Numbered from the stretch's first letter, positions 31,780 to 39,712 are shown. The stretch: 64,000 nucleotides of DNA from Rathayibacter sp. Leaf185 (GCF_001423885.1 NZ_LMPP01000002.1:566575-630574), one strand, 5' to 3'. Program-made: numbers and translations. Notes: generated by a model not told the origin, from the letters alone.

Positions 31780-32754
31780 TCAGGCGCTGATCGCGGCGCG
31801 CACCGCCTCCGGAGTCGCCGGCTCGGTCGCGAGCAGCGCGCGGAGGTACTCGAAGAACCGCTCCCCGTCGATCCGCTCGACCGCCGTCGCATTCGCGATC
31901 TCGGGAGTCGCCTTCCAGTCGAAGACCGTCGCCCCGAGCGTCGCGCGCCCATCGGTCTCGACAGCGACGGAGTAGTGCCGCTCGGCCAGCACGATGTCCT
32001 CGTCGAGGCTGAGCAGCACCGAGAGCGAGTCGGGATGAGTCGACCCGTCGATGCCGACCCGGACGTCGAAGTCGAAGGTCGCCCGGTTGGCGCGCACGAA
32101 GAACTGCGAGAGCGGGGTACCCGCCTCGGCGATCCTTGCGACGCGGTCGGCGTCGAAGACGGCGTCGCGGAGGGTCAGAGGGTCCCAGGTGACGAACCGC
32201 AGATCCGCGAAGCCCGCCTCGGTCACGATCGCGGCCGCCTCCGGATCGACGTAGACGTTGAACTCGGCGGCCGGAGTGATGTTGCCCCGGCCGTTGATCG
32301 ACCCGGCCATCACCGTCAGCCGCTCCACGTTGCCGACGAAGGACGGGTCCTTGCGCGCGGCGAGCGCGATGTTGGTCAGCGGGCCGATCGCGACGATCCG
32401 CAGCCGGCCCGCGTGCTCGGCGGCCAGCCGGATGAGCGCGTCGACGGCGTGCTCGGCGTCGGGAGTCTGCCCGTCCTCGGGGCGGCGGATCCCGCCGACC
32501 CCGTCGCCGTGCACGTCGGTCGCGCTCACCCAGGGGCGCAGCAGCGGGGTCCGGGCGCCGAGGTGCACCGGCACCTCCCCGGCGCGACCGGCCAGTGCGA
32601 TGGTGAGGAAGGCGTTGTGCAGCTGCTGGTCGAAGCCCACGTTGCCGGCGACCATCGTGACCGCGCGCAGATCGGCGCGCGGGTCGAGGAGGCCGATGAG
32701 CAGGGCGAAGCAGTCGTCCGCGGCGGTGTCGGTGTCGATGACGAGGGGGATCAC
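31780..32754 (-). CDS. nucleoside hydrolase (IU-NH family), second copy
   Basis: 324 residues. PLVIDTDTAADDCFALL gives the Asp cluster (Asp7, Asp9, Asp13-14), followed by AVTMVAGNVG, the GPLTNIA loop, PAAEFNVYVDPEAAAIV and a final FDWKATPEIANATAVERIDG block. It differs clearly from the copy on the opposite strand, so the two probably prefer different nucleosides. GTG start at 32754 lies 6 bases after a TACGCT -10 box on the minus strand. No CAAA-type operator is seen at this promoter, so it may be outside the LacI regulon. Confidence 0.9.
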   Translation of the reverse strand: MIPLVIDTDTAADDCFALLIGLLDPRADLRAVTMVAGNVGFDQQLHNAFLTIALAGRAGEVPVHLGARTPLLRPWVSATDVHGDGVGGIRRPEDGQTPDAEHAVDALIRLAAEHAGRLRIVAIGPLTNIALAARKDPSFVGNVERLTVMAGSINGRGNITPAAEFNVYVDPEAAAIVTEAGFADLRFVTWDPLTLRDAVFDADRVARIAEAGTPLSQFFVRANRATFDFDVRVGIDGSTHPDSLSVLLSLDEDIVLAERHYSVAVETDGRATLGATVFDWKATPEIANATAVERIDGERFFEYLRALLATEPATPEAVRAAISA

Positions 32755-32760
32755 GCCCCG

Positions 32761-32766
32761 AGCGTA
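32761..32766 (-). promoter_or_regulatory. -10 box TACGCT (minus strand), leaderless GTG start of the second nucleoside hydrolase
   Basis: TACGCT on the minus strand ends 6 bases before the GTG at 32754. Confidence 0.5.
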
Positions 32767-32805
32767 GGGGCGGTGCGTTTCGTGCGTGTGACGCCCCGGT
32801 CTCCT

Positions 32806-32868
32806 CCGCGAGATGCCACTCGGGTACGCGACACGCCGACGAACCCGTACCGAAGAGGCATCTCGCGG
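32806..32868 (+). repeat. dispersed hairpin element, copy 2
   Basis: Inverted 21-base arms at 32806-32826 and 32848-32868 with three mismatched pairs, the same arm word (CGAGATGCCAC) and the same loop core CGACACGCCGA as the element at 14511-14573. GCAGGTCGG also follows both copies. This one sits between divergent genes, so it cannot be a terminator of either. It ends 24 bases before the -10 box of the plus-strand gene. Confidence 0.8.
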
Positions 32869-32892
32869 GGCAGGTCGGAGGAGCTAGCACGG

Positions 32893-32898
32893 CAGAAT
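32893..32898 (+). promoter_or_regulatory. -10-like CAGAAT, leaderless start of the HAD protein
   Basis: CAGAAT ends 8 bases before the ATG at 32907. The upstream GTG at 32901 would leave only 2 bases, which favours the ATG. Confidence 0.4.
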
Positions 32899-32906
32899 GG
32901 GTGGGG

Positions 32907-33827
32907 ATGACAACCACACCGCCTCCGCTCGGCCTCCTCCTCGACGTCGACGGCCCCATCGCCAGCCCCGTGACCCGCACGATCTCGATCCCGGCCATCG
33001 CCGACGACCTCGTGACGCTCGCGAACGCGGGGATCCCGATCGTCTTCAACACCGGCCGCTCCGACGCGTTCCTGCGCGAGCGGGTGCTGCCCTCCCTCCT
33101 CGAGCGCGGCGTCTCGGCCGACGCCCGCATCGTGTGCGTCTGCGAGAAGGGCGCCGTGTGGTTCACGGTCGACTACCGCGGCACCTCCGAGCCGATCGTC
33201 GACGAGTCGCTCGCGATCCCGGAGGCGGTGGCCCGCGATCTCGAGCGGATGATCCGCTCCGACTACGACGACCTGGTCTTCTTCGACGAGACCAAGCGCG
33301 CGATGGTGTCGGCCGAGCAGCTCGTCGACCTCTCGAGCGAGGACTACCTCGAGCGCCAGCTCGTGTTCGACGCCGACGCGCTGCAGATCATGACCGCAGC
33401 GGGCCTCGGAGTCGAGCGCCGCGGCATCCGCTACCCCGACGACGCCGGCAAGGTCCAGTACCGCATCGACCCCACCGTCATCTCGACCGACATCGAGTCG
33501 AACCGTCTCGGCAAGGACCTGGGCGCCCAGCGCGCCGTCGAGCTGCTCGGCGCCACCGGCGCGATCCCGCAGCGCTGGCGCACCGTCGGCGACTCCCGGA
33601 GCGACTACGCGATGGCCGACTGGCTGTTCGAGCACGCCTACGACGTGGCCCACGTCGACGTGCGGCCGGCCGAGGGCGTGCCCGAGAAGCCCTACCCGAT
33701 TCTCGTGGTCGACGGCCTGGTCAACGACGAGGCCGGCGCGAGCGTGCTGAAGCGCTGGACCGAGCTCGTGGCCGACGAGACGACCCCCGAGGTCGGCGGC
33801 GGAATCTCCCTCCACTCCCGCGAGTGA
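32907..33827 (+). CDS. HAD-superfamily hydrolase (Cof-like)
   Basis: 306 residues. Motif I LLLDVDGPIASP (DxD nucleophile and acid) and motif II as TGRS after VFNTGRSDAFL. KDLGAQRAVELLG supplies the motif III Lys, and VGDSRSDYAMADWLF is motif IV. The large cap between motifs II and III is of the Cof type. Such enzymes remove phosphate from sugar phosphates, nucleotides or cofactors; substrate unknown. Followed by the epimerase gene under its own -10 box. Confidence 0.82.
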   Translation: MTTTPPPLGLLLDVDGPIASPVTRTISIPAIADDLVTLANAGIPIVFNTGRSDAFLRERVLPSLLERGVSADARIVCVCEKGAVWFTVDYRGTSEPIVDESLAIPEAVARDLERMIRSDYDDLVFFDETKRAMVSAEQLVDLSSEDYLERQLVFDADALQIMTAAGLGVERRGIRYPDDAGKVQYRIDPTVISTDIESNRLGKDLGAQRAVELLGATGAIPQRWRTVGDSRSDYAMADWLFEHAYDVAHVDVRPAEGVPEKPYPILVVDGLVNDEAGASVLKRWTELVADETTPEVGGGISLHSRE

Positions 33828-33862
33828 TCCGCCACCCCTCCCCGCGGACGGGGTCGGACCGT

Positions 33863-33868
33863 TAGCGT
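33863..33868 (+). promoter_or_regulatory. -10 box TAGCGT, leaderless start of the epimerase
   Basis: TAGCGT ends 7 bases before the ATG at 33876. A small CCCCG-CGGA-CGGGG hairpin lies just upstream and may end the HAD transcript. Confidence 0.5.
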
Positions 33869-33875
33869 TCGACGC

Positions 33876-34724
33876 ATGAGAATCGCAGTCACCGGAGGAT
33901 CCGGCAAGCTCGGCCGCAGCGTCGTCGCCCGCCTCCGCGCATCAGGCCACGACGTGTTCGACCTCGATCGTGCGGGGGAGCGCGGAGCGGGCTTCATCCG
34001 CATCGACGTCTCCGACTACGGCCAGGTCGTCGACGCCCTGCAGTCGGTGAACGACCAGTACGACGGTATCGACGCCCTCGTGCACCTCGCCGCCATCCCG
34101 GCGCCGGGCATGGCGCCCGACATCGCCACCTTCCACAACAACATGACGTCGACCTTCAACGTCTTCCACGCGGCGATCCGTGCGGGGATCCGCACCATCG
34201 TGCACGCGTCGAGCGAGACCGTCCTCGGTCTGCCGTTCGACGAGGCGCCGCCCTACATCCCCGTCGACGAGAAGTACCCGGCCCGCCCGGAGTCGGTGTA
34301 CTCGCTGACCAAGGTGCTCGAGGAGGCGCTCGCCGTCGAGCTGTGCCGCTGGCACCCCGACCTCAAGATGATCGGCCTGCGCTTCTCGAACGTGATGGAC
34401 GAGGCCGACTACGCCGAGTTCCCGTCGTTCGACTCCGACGCGCTGGCCCGCAAGTGGAACCTGTGGGGCTACATCGACGGCCGCGACGGCGCGCAGGCGG
34501 TCGAGAAGGCCCTCGAGCTCGACGCCACCGGCTACGACCGCTTCATCATCGCGGCCGCCGACACCGTGATGACCCGCTCGAACGCCGAGCTCGTCGCCGA
34601 GGTGTTCCCCGGCGTCGAGACCCGCGGCGACCTGGGAGTGAACGACACCCTGCTGTCGATCGACCACGCCCGCGAGGTCCTCGGCTACGCCCCCGAGCAC
34701 TCTTGGCGCGACTCGCAGAACTGA
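33876..34724 (+). CDS. NAD-dependent epimerase/dehydratase family protein
   Basis: 282 residues, extended SDR. The cofactor motif is AVTGGSGKLGRSVVARL (7-16, GxxGxxG) with acidic Asp after strand 2 (FDLDRAGERG, pointing to NAD). DALVHLAAIPAPG is the family loop and YSLTKVLEE the catalytic YxxxK, with Ser in HASSETVLG. It resembles uronate dehydrogenase-like and sugar epimerase members. The substrate is probably a sugar or uronic acid derivative. It is convergent with the aldo/keto reductase across a repeat-rich 109 bases. Confidence 0.87.
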   Translation: MRIAVTGGSGKLGRSVVARLRASGHDVFDLDRAGERGAGFIRIDVSDYGQVVDALQSVNDQYDGIDALVHLAAIPAPGMAPDIATFHNNMTSTFNVFHAAIRAGIRTIVHASSETVLGLPFDEAPPYIPVDEKYPARPESVYSLTKVLEEALAVELCRWHPDLKMIGLRFSNVMDEADYAEFPSFDSDALARKWNLWGYIDGRDGAQAVEKALELDATGYDRFIIAAADTVMTRSNAELVAEVFPGVETRGDLGVNDTLLSIDHAREVLGYAPEHSWRDSQN

Positions 34725-34738
34725 CGCGCGTCCCGAGC

Positions 34739-34800
34739 ACGTTCGGCTCGCACGAACACGTTCGGCTCGCAGGAATCCGTGGATTCTGCGAGCCGAACGT
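34739..34800. repeat. ACGTTCGGCTCGCA repeat cluster with long hairpin
   Basis: ACGTTCGGCTCGCA occurs directly at 34739-34752 and 34758-34771 and inverted at 34787-34800. The last two copies plus inner AATCC/GGATT pair into a 20-base stem with one bulged base. It lies between convergent genes, so termination for both strands is likely; the extra direct copy is unexplained. Confidence 0.7.
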
Positions 34801-34833
34801 CGTATCACGAGCGGAGGATCACCCGGCCGGGTG

Positions 34834-35679
34834 TCACTCCGGGATGTAGTTGAAGGTGTCGGGGTCGGGGCCCGTGCGGTGCCCGCGGTCGAGCGCCGTG
34901 ATGGCCGTCATCGACTCGTCGTCGAGCTCGAAGTCGAAGAGCGCGAAGTTCTCCTCGACGCGGGCGCGCGTCACCGACTTGGGGAACACGATGTCGCCGC
35001 GCTGGATGTGCCAGCGCAGCACGACCTGGGCGGGGGAGCGGTCGACGCTGTGCGCGATGCGCACGATCGCCTCATCGTCGAGGACGAGACCCTGCGCGAT
35101 CGGCGACCACGCCTCGATGGCGATGCCGTGCTCGGTGCCGTACGCGCGCAGCTCCTCCTGGATCAGGTAGGGGTGCACCTCGATCTGGTTCACGGCCGGG
35201 ACGATCGTCGCCTCGGCGCGGAGTCGGTTGAGGTGATTGGTCTGGAAGTTGGAGACGCCGATCGCCTTCGCCTTGCCGCTGCGGTAGATCTCCTCCATCG
35301 CCTTCCAGGTCTCGAGGTAGTCGCCGACCTTGGGCAGGGGCCAGTGGATGAGGAACAGGTCGACGTAGTCGAACTGCAGTTCGCCCAGGGTGACGTCGAT
35401 CGCGGCGAGAGCGTCCTCGCGGGCGTGGAAGCCGTTGTTCAGCTTGCTCGTCACGAAGACCTCGGAGCGGTCGAGCCCGGAGGCGCGCACGGCCTCGCCC
35501 ACGCCGGCCTCGTTGCCGTACATCTCGGCGGTGTCGATGTGGCGGTAGCCGACCTCGAGGGCCGCCAGAGTGGCGTCCTTGGTCTCGGCGGGGTCGATCT
35601 GGAACACGCCGAATCCCAGCTGCGGGATCTCGACTCCGTTGTTCAGGGTGATCGTGGGGACGGTGGTGTCCGTGCTCAT
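34834..35679 (-). CDS. aldo/keto reductase (2,5-diketo-D-gluconate reductase type)
   Basis: 281 residues, (beta/alpha)8 AKR. Signature stretches GYRHIDTAEMYGNEAGVG (Asp and Tyr of the tetrad), VFVTSKLNN (Lys), LFLIHWPLP (His) and the NADPH-binding IVFPKSVTRARVEENF near the C-terminus. It reduces aldehydes or keto-sugars with NADPH in the cytosol. AAAGGACG precedes the ATG. It appears to be transcribed alone. Confidence 0.92.
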   Translation of the reverse strand: MSTDTTVPTITLNNGVEIPQLGFGVFQIDPAETKDATLAALEVGYRHIDTAEMYGNEAGVGEAVRASGLDRSEVFVTSKLNNGFHAREDALAAIDVTLGELQFDYVDLFLIHWPLPKVGDYLETWKAMEEIYRSGKAKAIGVSNFQTNHLNRLRAEATIVPAVNQIEVHPYLIQEELRAYGTEHGIAIEAWSPIAQGLVLDDEAIVRIAHSVDRSPAQVVLRWHIQRGDIVFPKSVTRARVEENFALFDFELDDESMTAITALDRGHRTGPDPDTFNYIPE

Positions 35680-35805
35680 ACTCGAGCGTCCTTTCGTCGG
35701 GGGTCGGCCGCGTCGTGATGCAGGCGGCCGAAGACCAGTTCACGCCCCGGGCCCTCCCAGCTGCAAGGCCTTGCGCGGCCCGCGAACACCGGGAGCCGGG
35801 AACGC

Positions 35806-35839
35806 CGAAGGCCCCCGGCACGGATGCCGGGGGCCTTCG
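35806..35839. terminator. terminator hairpin after the GlsB-like gene
   Basis: Perfect 15-base arms CGAAGGCCCCCGGCA (35806-35820) and TGCCGGGGGCCTTCG (35825-35839) with a CGGA loop, 9 bases downstream of the minus-strand stop at 35849. Confidence 0.8.
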
Positions 35840-35848
35840 AGGGAGTGC

Positions 35849-36115
35849 TTACGCGCGCGACTTGCGGCCGGTGATCGCGCCGTAGATCAGCAGCACGATG
35901 ATCGCGCCGACCACCGCGAGGATGATGCTGACGAGGTTGAAGCCCATCGGGTCGTCGCGCCCGAAGAGCGCTCCGCCGATGAATCCGCCGAGCAGTGCGC
36001 CGACGATGCCGAGGATGATGGTGATGATCCAGCCACCGCCCTGCTTGCCGGGGAGGATGAGCTTGGCGAGTGCCCCGGCGATGAGGCCGAGAACGATCCA
36101 TCCGATGATTCCCAT
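35849..36115 (-). CDS. GlsB/YeaQ/YmgE-family stress membrane protein
   Basis: 88 residues with three hydrophobic helices. MGIIGWIVLGLIAGALAKLILPGKQGGGW is the family start, followed by ILGIVGALLGGFIGGALFG and a C-terminal helix. It is the full length of the family (80-95). The function is unknown, but homologues are induced by general and acid stress. AAGGAG precedes the ATG; a strong terminator follows. The next gene upstream on this strand is another small membrane protein, suggesting a shared stress context. Confidence 0.9.
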   Translation of the reverse strand: MGIIGWIVLGLIAGALAKLILPGKQGGGWIITIILGIVGALLGGFIGGALFGRDDPMGFNLVSIILAVVGAIIVLLIYGAITGRKSRA

Positions 36116-36208
36116 GATGTTTTCTCCTTAGTGTCCGTGCCCGATCGGCCGTTCCGATGCGAGCGGGCGACGCCTGTCGTGAGGGCGTCGTGAGTCGAGT
36201 GGTGCCGG

Positions 36209-36442
36209 TCAGCGGATCGAGCGCTGCACCTTGTCGCGGGCCTTGGCCGCGACCTTGGCGAAGTGCTTCGCCTCGCGCTTCGAGGACTTCTTGAGCTTCT
36301 TGCGGGTCTTCTTCGTGGCGGGGTCGTTCCACACACCGAGTGCGAGATGACGGAGCTCTTCGTAGCGTCCGCGTCCGGCGCGAGCACCGAAGACGTAGGC
36401 GGCGAGAGCGACGAGCGCCAGCAGGACGAGGCGGGGATTCAT
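36209..36442 (-). CDS. small membrane-anchored basic protein, hypothetical
   Basis: 77 residues. One N-terminal helix (LVLLALVALAAYVFGARAGRGRYEEL) is followed by a strongly basic tail (KKTRKKLKKSSKREAKHFAKVAAKARDKVQRSIR). The GxRAGRxRYE segment after the helix resembles that of YtxH-like small proteins, though I do not claim membership. ATG at 36442 chosen for the GGAAGG before it. The basic tail may face the cytoplasm and touch membrane or nucleic acid. Confidence 0.7.
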   Translation of the reverse strand: MNPRLVLLALVALAAYVFGARAGRGRYEELRHLALGVWNDPATKKTRKKLKKSSKREAKHFAKVAAKARDKVQRSIR

Positions 36443-36579
36443 GCGGTGACCCTTCCGACAGAGGAGCACCGGGTCGTGCTCGACACCTACTGTGACTCTC
36501 CGGGGGGATCCGTGACAATTCAGTCCCCGACCATTGACAGCGACCCCCGTCGTCGTGCGACGCGTGCGCGCCGACCCTG

Positions 36580-37335
36580 TCAGACGGAGGAGCAGGCCGG
36601 GGCGGCGCTCGAGAACCGCTCGTGCAGATAGGCGCCGTAGCCGCCCGTGACCCGGTTGTCGCGTCGGCCCGAGGTGACCACCTCGCCCCGGTCGGTCGCG
36701 CCGATCACGGCGCCGAGCGCACGCAGCCGCTCGACCAGCCTCACGTCCTCGTGCAGCTCCTCCGCGCCGAACCCGCCTGCAGCGAGGTACGAGCTGGCCC
36801 GCACCCCGAGGTTGGCCCCGTGGATGCTGCCGATCGACTCCTCGCGAGCGCGGGTGTCGCGCCAGCGGCCGTACGCCTCCGGGTCGAGGTCGGCGGGCTC
36901 GGGGCGAACGGTGCCCAGCAGGGCGTCGTGCTCGAGGGCGTGCTCGACGTGCACGCGCAGCCAGTCGAGGGGCACGACGGTGTCGCCGTCGGTGTTGGCC
37001 AGCCAGAGGCGGGCCGAGGGGGAGGTCGCGCCGGCGAGAGCGTGCTCGATCCCCGCCGAACGGGCGGCACCCACTCCGCAGCGCTCGATCTCGAGCACCT
37101 CGGCGCCGGCGGCCAGGGCGCGCTCGACGGTCGCGTCGGTGCAGCCGTCGGCTGCGACGACGAGCCGCGTCGAGACGGAGGGGTGCGAGCGCGCGAGGTG
37201 CTCGGCGCTCGCGAGGACGGAGGACACCAGGCGCCCGATCCGCTCCTCCTCGTCATTCGCGGGCACGACGACGAGGATCTCCTCGATCGGCCCGGGTTCC
37301 GTCACGGTGCGCTCCCTCAGTGCGTCGTCGATCAC
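36580..37335 (-). CDS. glycosyltransferase family 2
   Basis: 251 residues, GT-A fold. The N-terminal VVPANDEEERIGRLVSSVL, LVVAADGCTDAT and the metal-binding NTDGDTVVP (DxD) are those of GT2. HGANLGVRASSYLAAGGF and the acidic EELHEDVRLVERL give acceptor and catalytic-base regions. No membrane helix, so cytosolic. GTG start at 37335 overlaps the methyltransferase stop (GTGA). It is the last gene of a four-gene operon with acyl-CoA dehydrogenase-like, PIG-L and methyltransferase proteins; donor and acceptor are unknown. Confidence 0.87.
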   Translation of the reverse strand: MIDDALRERTVTEPGPIEEILVVVPANDEEERIGRLVSSVLASAEHLARSHPSVSTRLVVAADGCTDATVERALAAGAEVLEIERCGVGAARSAGIEHALAGATSPSARLWLANTDGDTVVPLDWLRVHVEHALEHDALLGTVRPEPADLDPEAYGRWRDTRAREESIGSIHGANLGVRASSYLAAGGFGAEELHEDVRLVERLRALGAVIGATDRGEVVTSGRRDNRVTGGYGAYLHERFSSAAPACSSV

Positions 37336-37916
37336 AGCAGTCCCGTCCGCCGCGCGACCGAGCGGTGGTCGCGGGTGTGGACCTCGAGGAGCACGTCCTC
37401 CTCCTCGTGCCGCACCAGCCTGTGCAGGCCGAGCCGACCGACTGCGCGCTGCACGGCGTCGCCGTCGAGTTCGACGCCCTCGATCGGGTGCCGCCAGTGG
37501 ACGGTGACCAGCTCGCCGCCGGGGGAGAGGCGTCCGAGGATCCCCGCCAGCGCGTCCTCGAGCGCCGCGGCCCCGAGGTAGTAGCCGACCTCCGAGAGCA
37601 CGACGAGGTCGAACGGCCCCTCCGGCACGCCACGGGTGATGTCGTGGTGCTCGACGCGGACGTGCGCGAGCGGAGCCAGCCGCCGGGCCGCCCTGTCGAC
37701 CGCGGCCGCCGAGACGTCGATCGCGAGCAGCCGGTCGGCGCGCTCCGCGAGCGCCTCGGCGAGCACGCCGATCGAGGCGCCGATCTCGAGCACCGATCCG
37801 TAGCGCCGCTCGGGCAGGCTCGCGAGCGTCAGGGCGCGCTTGCGCTCCTCGTACCAGCGGCTCGTGTAGCCCCAGGGGTCCTCGTGCCGCTCGTACAGCT
37901 GGTCGAAGTAGCTCAT
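37332..37916 (-). CDS. class I SAM-dependent methyltransferase (NodS-like)
   Basis: 194 residues. The opening SYFDQLYERHEDPWGYTSRWYEERKR is typical of the NodS group. SAM motif I is VLEIGASIGVLAEAL (usually GxGxG; here GASIG), then LAIDVSAAAVDRA and FDLVVLSEVGYYL. NodS N-methylates a deacetylated glucosamine end in Nod-factor synthesis. That is notable because a PIG-L deacetylase is encoded immediately upstream, so an amino-sugar N-methylation is plausible (inference). ATG at 37916 or GTG at 37922. Confidence 0.87.
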   Translation of the reverse strand: MSYFDQLYERHEDPWGYTSRWYEERKRALTLASLPERRYGSVLEIGASIGVLAEALAERADRLLAIDVSAAAVDRAARRLAPLAHVRVEHHDITRGVPEGPFDLVVLSEVGYYLGAAALEDALAGILGRLSPGGELVTVHWRHPIEGVELDGDAVQRAVGRLGLHRLVRHEEEDVLLEVHTRDHRSVARRTGLL

Positions 37917-37962
37917 CGTCACGTCCCCAGTCTCTCGGAGCCGAGGCGCTCGAAGGTCGGCG

Positions 37963-38709
37963 TCATGCGATCCGCACCAGCCGGTCGTCTCCCGCGAAGT
38001 TCCGGAGGAAGAGGGGGTGGAGCACGGCGTCGGTCCCGCCCGGGCCGGGAGAGGTCTGGCTCCCGTAGCGCTCGAGGGCGCTGCGCTTGCGCTCGCGCGC
38101 CTCGGCGTCGAGCTCGACGCGCACGAGAGCGGTCCACGGCACCTCTTCGTGCGACGGATCCGCCCAGTGCCAGAGCCAGATCGGCGCGGCGAGCGCGGGG
38201 TGGCCGAGCTCGGCGGCGATCTCGGCGCAGATCTCACCGACGACGCGGTGGTCGCGGTGCCCGTCGCGCTCCCAGGTCGAGAGCAGGAGCACGCTCCCCG
38301 CCGTCCCGGAGGCGCGCGAGCGCACCTCGTCGGCGATGCGGTCGCGGTGCTCGGGAGTCGCCGAGTCCGGCACCTCGAGGAAGCCGAGCCCGATGCCCGC
38401 ACCGAGCTCCGCGAGCGCCTGCTCGGCCTCGACCCTGCGCTCGGCGGCGAGATCGGCGGAGGCGTCGCCGTGCGCCGCGGCTCCGTCGGTCACGATCACG
38501 ACGTCCACCGGGGTCCCGAGCCGCCGCGCGAGCGCGATCGTGCCGCCGCAGCCGAGCGTCTCGTCGTCCGCGTGCGCGACGACGACCAGGACCCGGTCGA
38601 TCGTGGGCGCCGCGAGCAGTCCGTGCTCGAGGAGGGGGAGCCGGTCGAGCCGGCCGTCGTCCCGCCACCGTTCGAGGGGAGTGCCCTCGAGGTGGCCGTC
38701 GAAGCTCAC
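37963..38709 (-). CDS. PIG-L family deacetylase
   Basis: 248 residues. The zinc motif is AHADDETLGCGG (family HPDDE, with Pro changed to Ala but His and Asp pairs kept). DGHRDHRVVG supplies the third ligand (HxxH). VDVVIVTDGAA and EVPDSATPEHRD complete the LmbE-like fold. These enzymes remove the acetyl group from N-acetylglucosamine-type substrates. GTG start overlaps the stop of the acyl-CoA dehydrogenase-like gene (GTGA). It is followed after 46 bases by the NodS-like methyltransferase, consistent with sequential action on one amino sugar. Confidence 0.9.
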   Translation of the reverse strand: MSFDGHLEGTPLERWRDDGRLDRLPLLEHGLLAAPTIDRVLVVVAHADDETLGCGGTIALARRLGTPVDVVIVTDGAAAHGDASADLAAERRVEAEQALAELGAGIGLGFLEVPDSATPEHRDRIADEVRSRASGTAGSVLLLSTWERDGHRDHRVVGEICAEIAAELGHPALAAPIWLWHWADPSHEEVPWTALVRVELDAEARERKRSALERYGSQTSPGPGGTDAVLHPLFLRNFAGDDRLVRIA

Positions 38710-39704
38710 CACTGCTCTGCGCTCCCGGAGGAGAGCACCGCGCGCCCGAGCGATTCGTCGTCGCGCTCGGCGTGGTGCTGACGGACGTAGAGGAGGAGGT
38801 CGGCGACCCGCTTCGCGTGCTCGGCGTCGAGGGCGAGGGGCGCCGGTCCGAGCGCTCGGCCGGCGCGCAGGAGGATCTCCTCCACCGCCCCCGCGACGCT
38901 CGCGCGGACGCGCTTGGCGAGCAGGGATCCGGCGGCGCCCCGGGCTCGGCCGCCGTCGATCAGGAGCGCGGCCTCGTCGAGCGCGCGCCGGGCGGCCGAC
39001 AGCGCCGTGTCGATCGCGCCGAGGTGCGCGAGCAGGTGCGGATCCTCGCGCCGCGAGGCCGCGCGTGCGACCGCTGCCGCGACTCCGAGCGCCCCGCCGT
39101 ACCAGCAGGCCGCCACCCCGATCCCGCCCCAGGCGAAGCCCGGCCGTGAGAGGTACCAGCCGGCCTCGCCGACCGCCCTGGCCCGGGCCGCGCGGAACAG
39201 GACCGGCCCACTCGGGATCTCTATGAGGCCGCGCGGATGCCAGGCGCCCGCCTCCGGAGTCGCCCGCCCGTCGCCCAGGCCGACGGAGAAGAGCCGGCGC
39301 TGACCGGAGGCGTCGCCCACGTGCGCGGTGACCAGCGCCGCGTCGAGGCGGTCGGCCAGCGAGCACCACGGCTTCACTCCGTCGAGCAGCCAGCCGTCGC
39401 CGTCGGGTCGCGCGACGAGCGGCTCGTCACCGCCCTCCGCGGCGAACACGCCCCAGGTCGCCTCGACGGCGATGCCGGTGTCGGAGGGGCCCAGCCCCGC
39501 CTCCGCGAGGATCGCCAGCGCATCCAGGTGCGGCTCGATCGCGCGGGCGACACCGAGGTCGTGCCGCGCGAGGCGCTCCAGCAGGCCGAGCAGCTCTGCG
39601 GTGCGGCCGGAGCCGGGCAGCGGCGCGTCGCGTGCGATCGTGCGGGCCAGCGCGAGCGCGCCGTCGACGTCGTCGGGCAGGGGCGGGAGGTCGCGGGCAT
39701 CCAT
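38706..39704 (-). CDS. acyl-CoA dehydrogenase-family flavoprotein, short form
   Basis: 332 residues, shorter than the usual 370-400. The middle beta domain is recognisable ([28 protein letters not shown] and [16 protein letters not shown]), and the C-terminal helices follow ([33 protein letters not shown]). I cannot identify the catalytic Glu with confidence. It heads the four-gene operon. It may oxidise an acyl chain, or be a flavin enzyme with another substrate. A minus-strand TAGCGT box ends 8 bases before the ATG. Confidence 0.75.
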   Translation of the reverse strand: MDARDLPPLPDDVDGALALARTIARDAPLPGSGRTAELLGLLERLARHDLGVARAIEPHLDALAILAEAGLGPSDTGIAVEATWGVFAAEGGDEPLVARPDGDGWLLDGVKPWCSLADRLDAALVTAHVGDASGQRRLFSVGLGDGRATPEAGAWHPRGLIEIPSGPVLFRAARARAVGEAGWYLSRPGFAWGGIGVAACWYGGALGVAAAVARAASRREDPHLLAHLGAIDTALSAARRALDEAALLIDGGRARGAAGSLLAKRVRASVAGAVEEILLRAGRALGPAPLALDAEHAKRVADLLLYVRQHHAERDDESLGRAVLSSGSAEQW

Positions 39705-39712
39705 CCCGGTCG

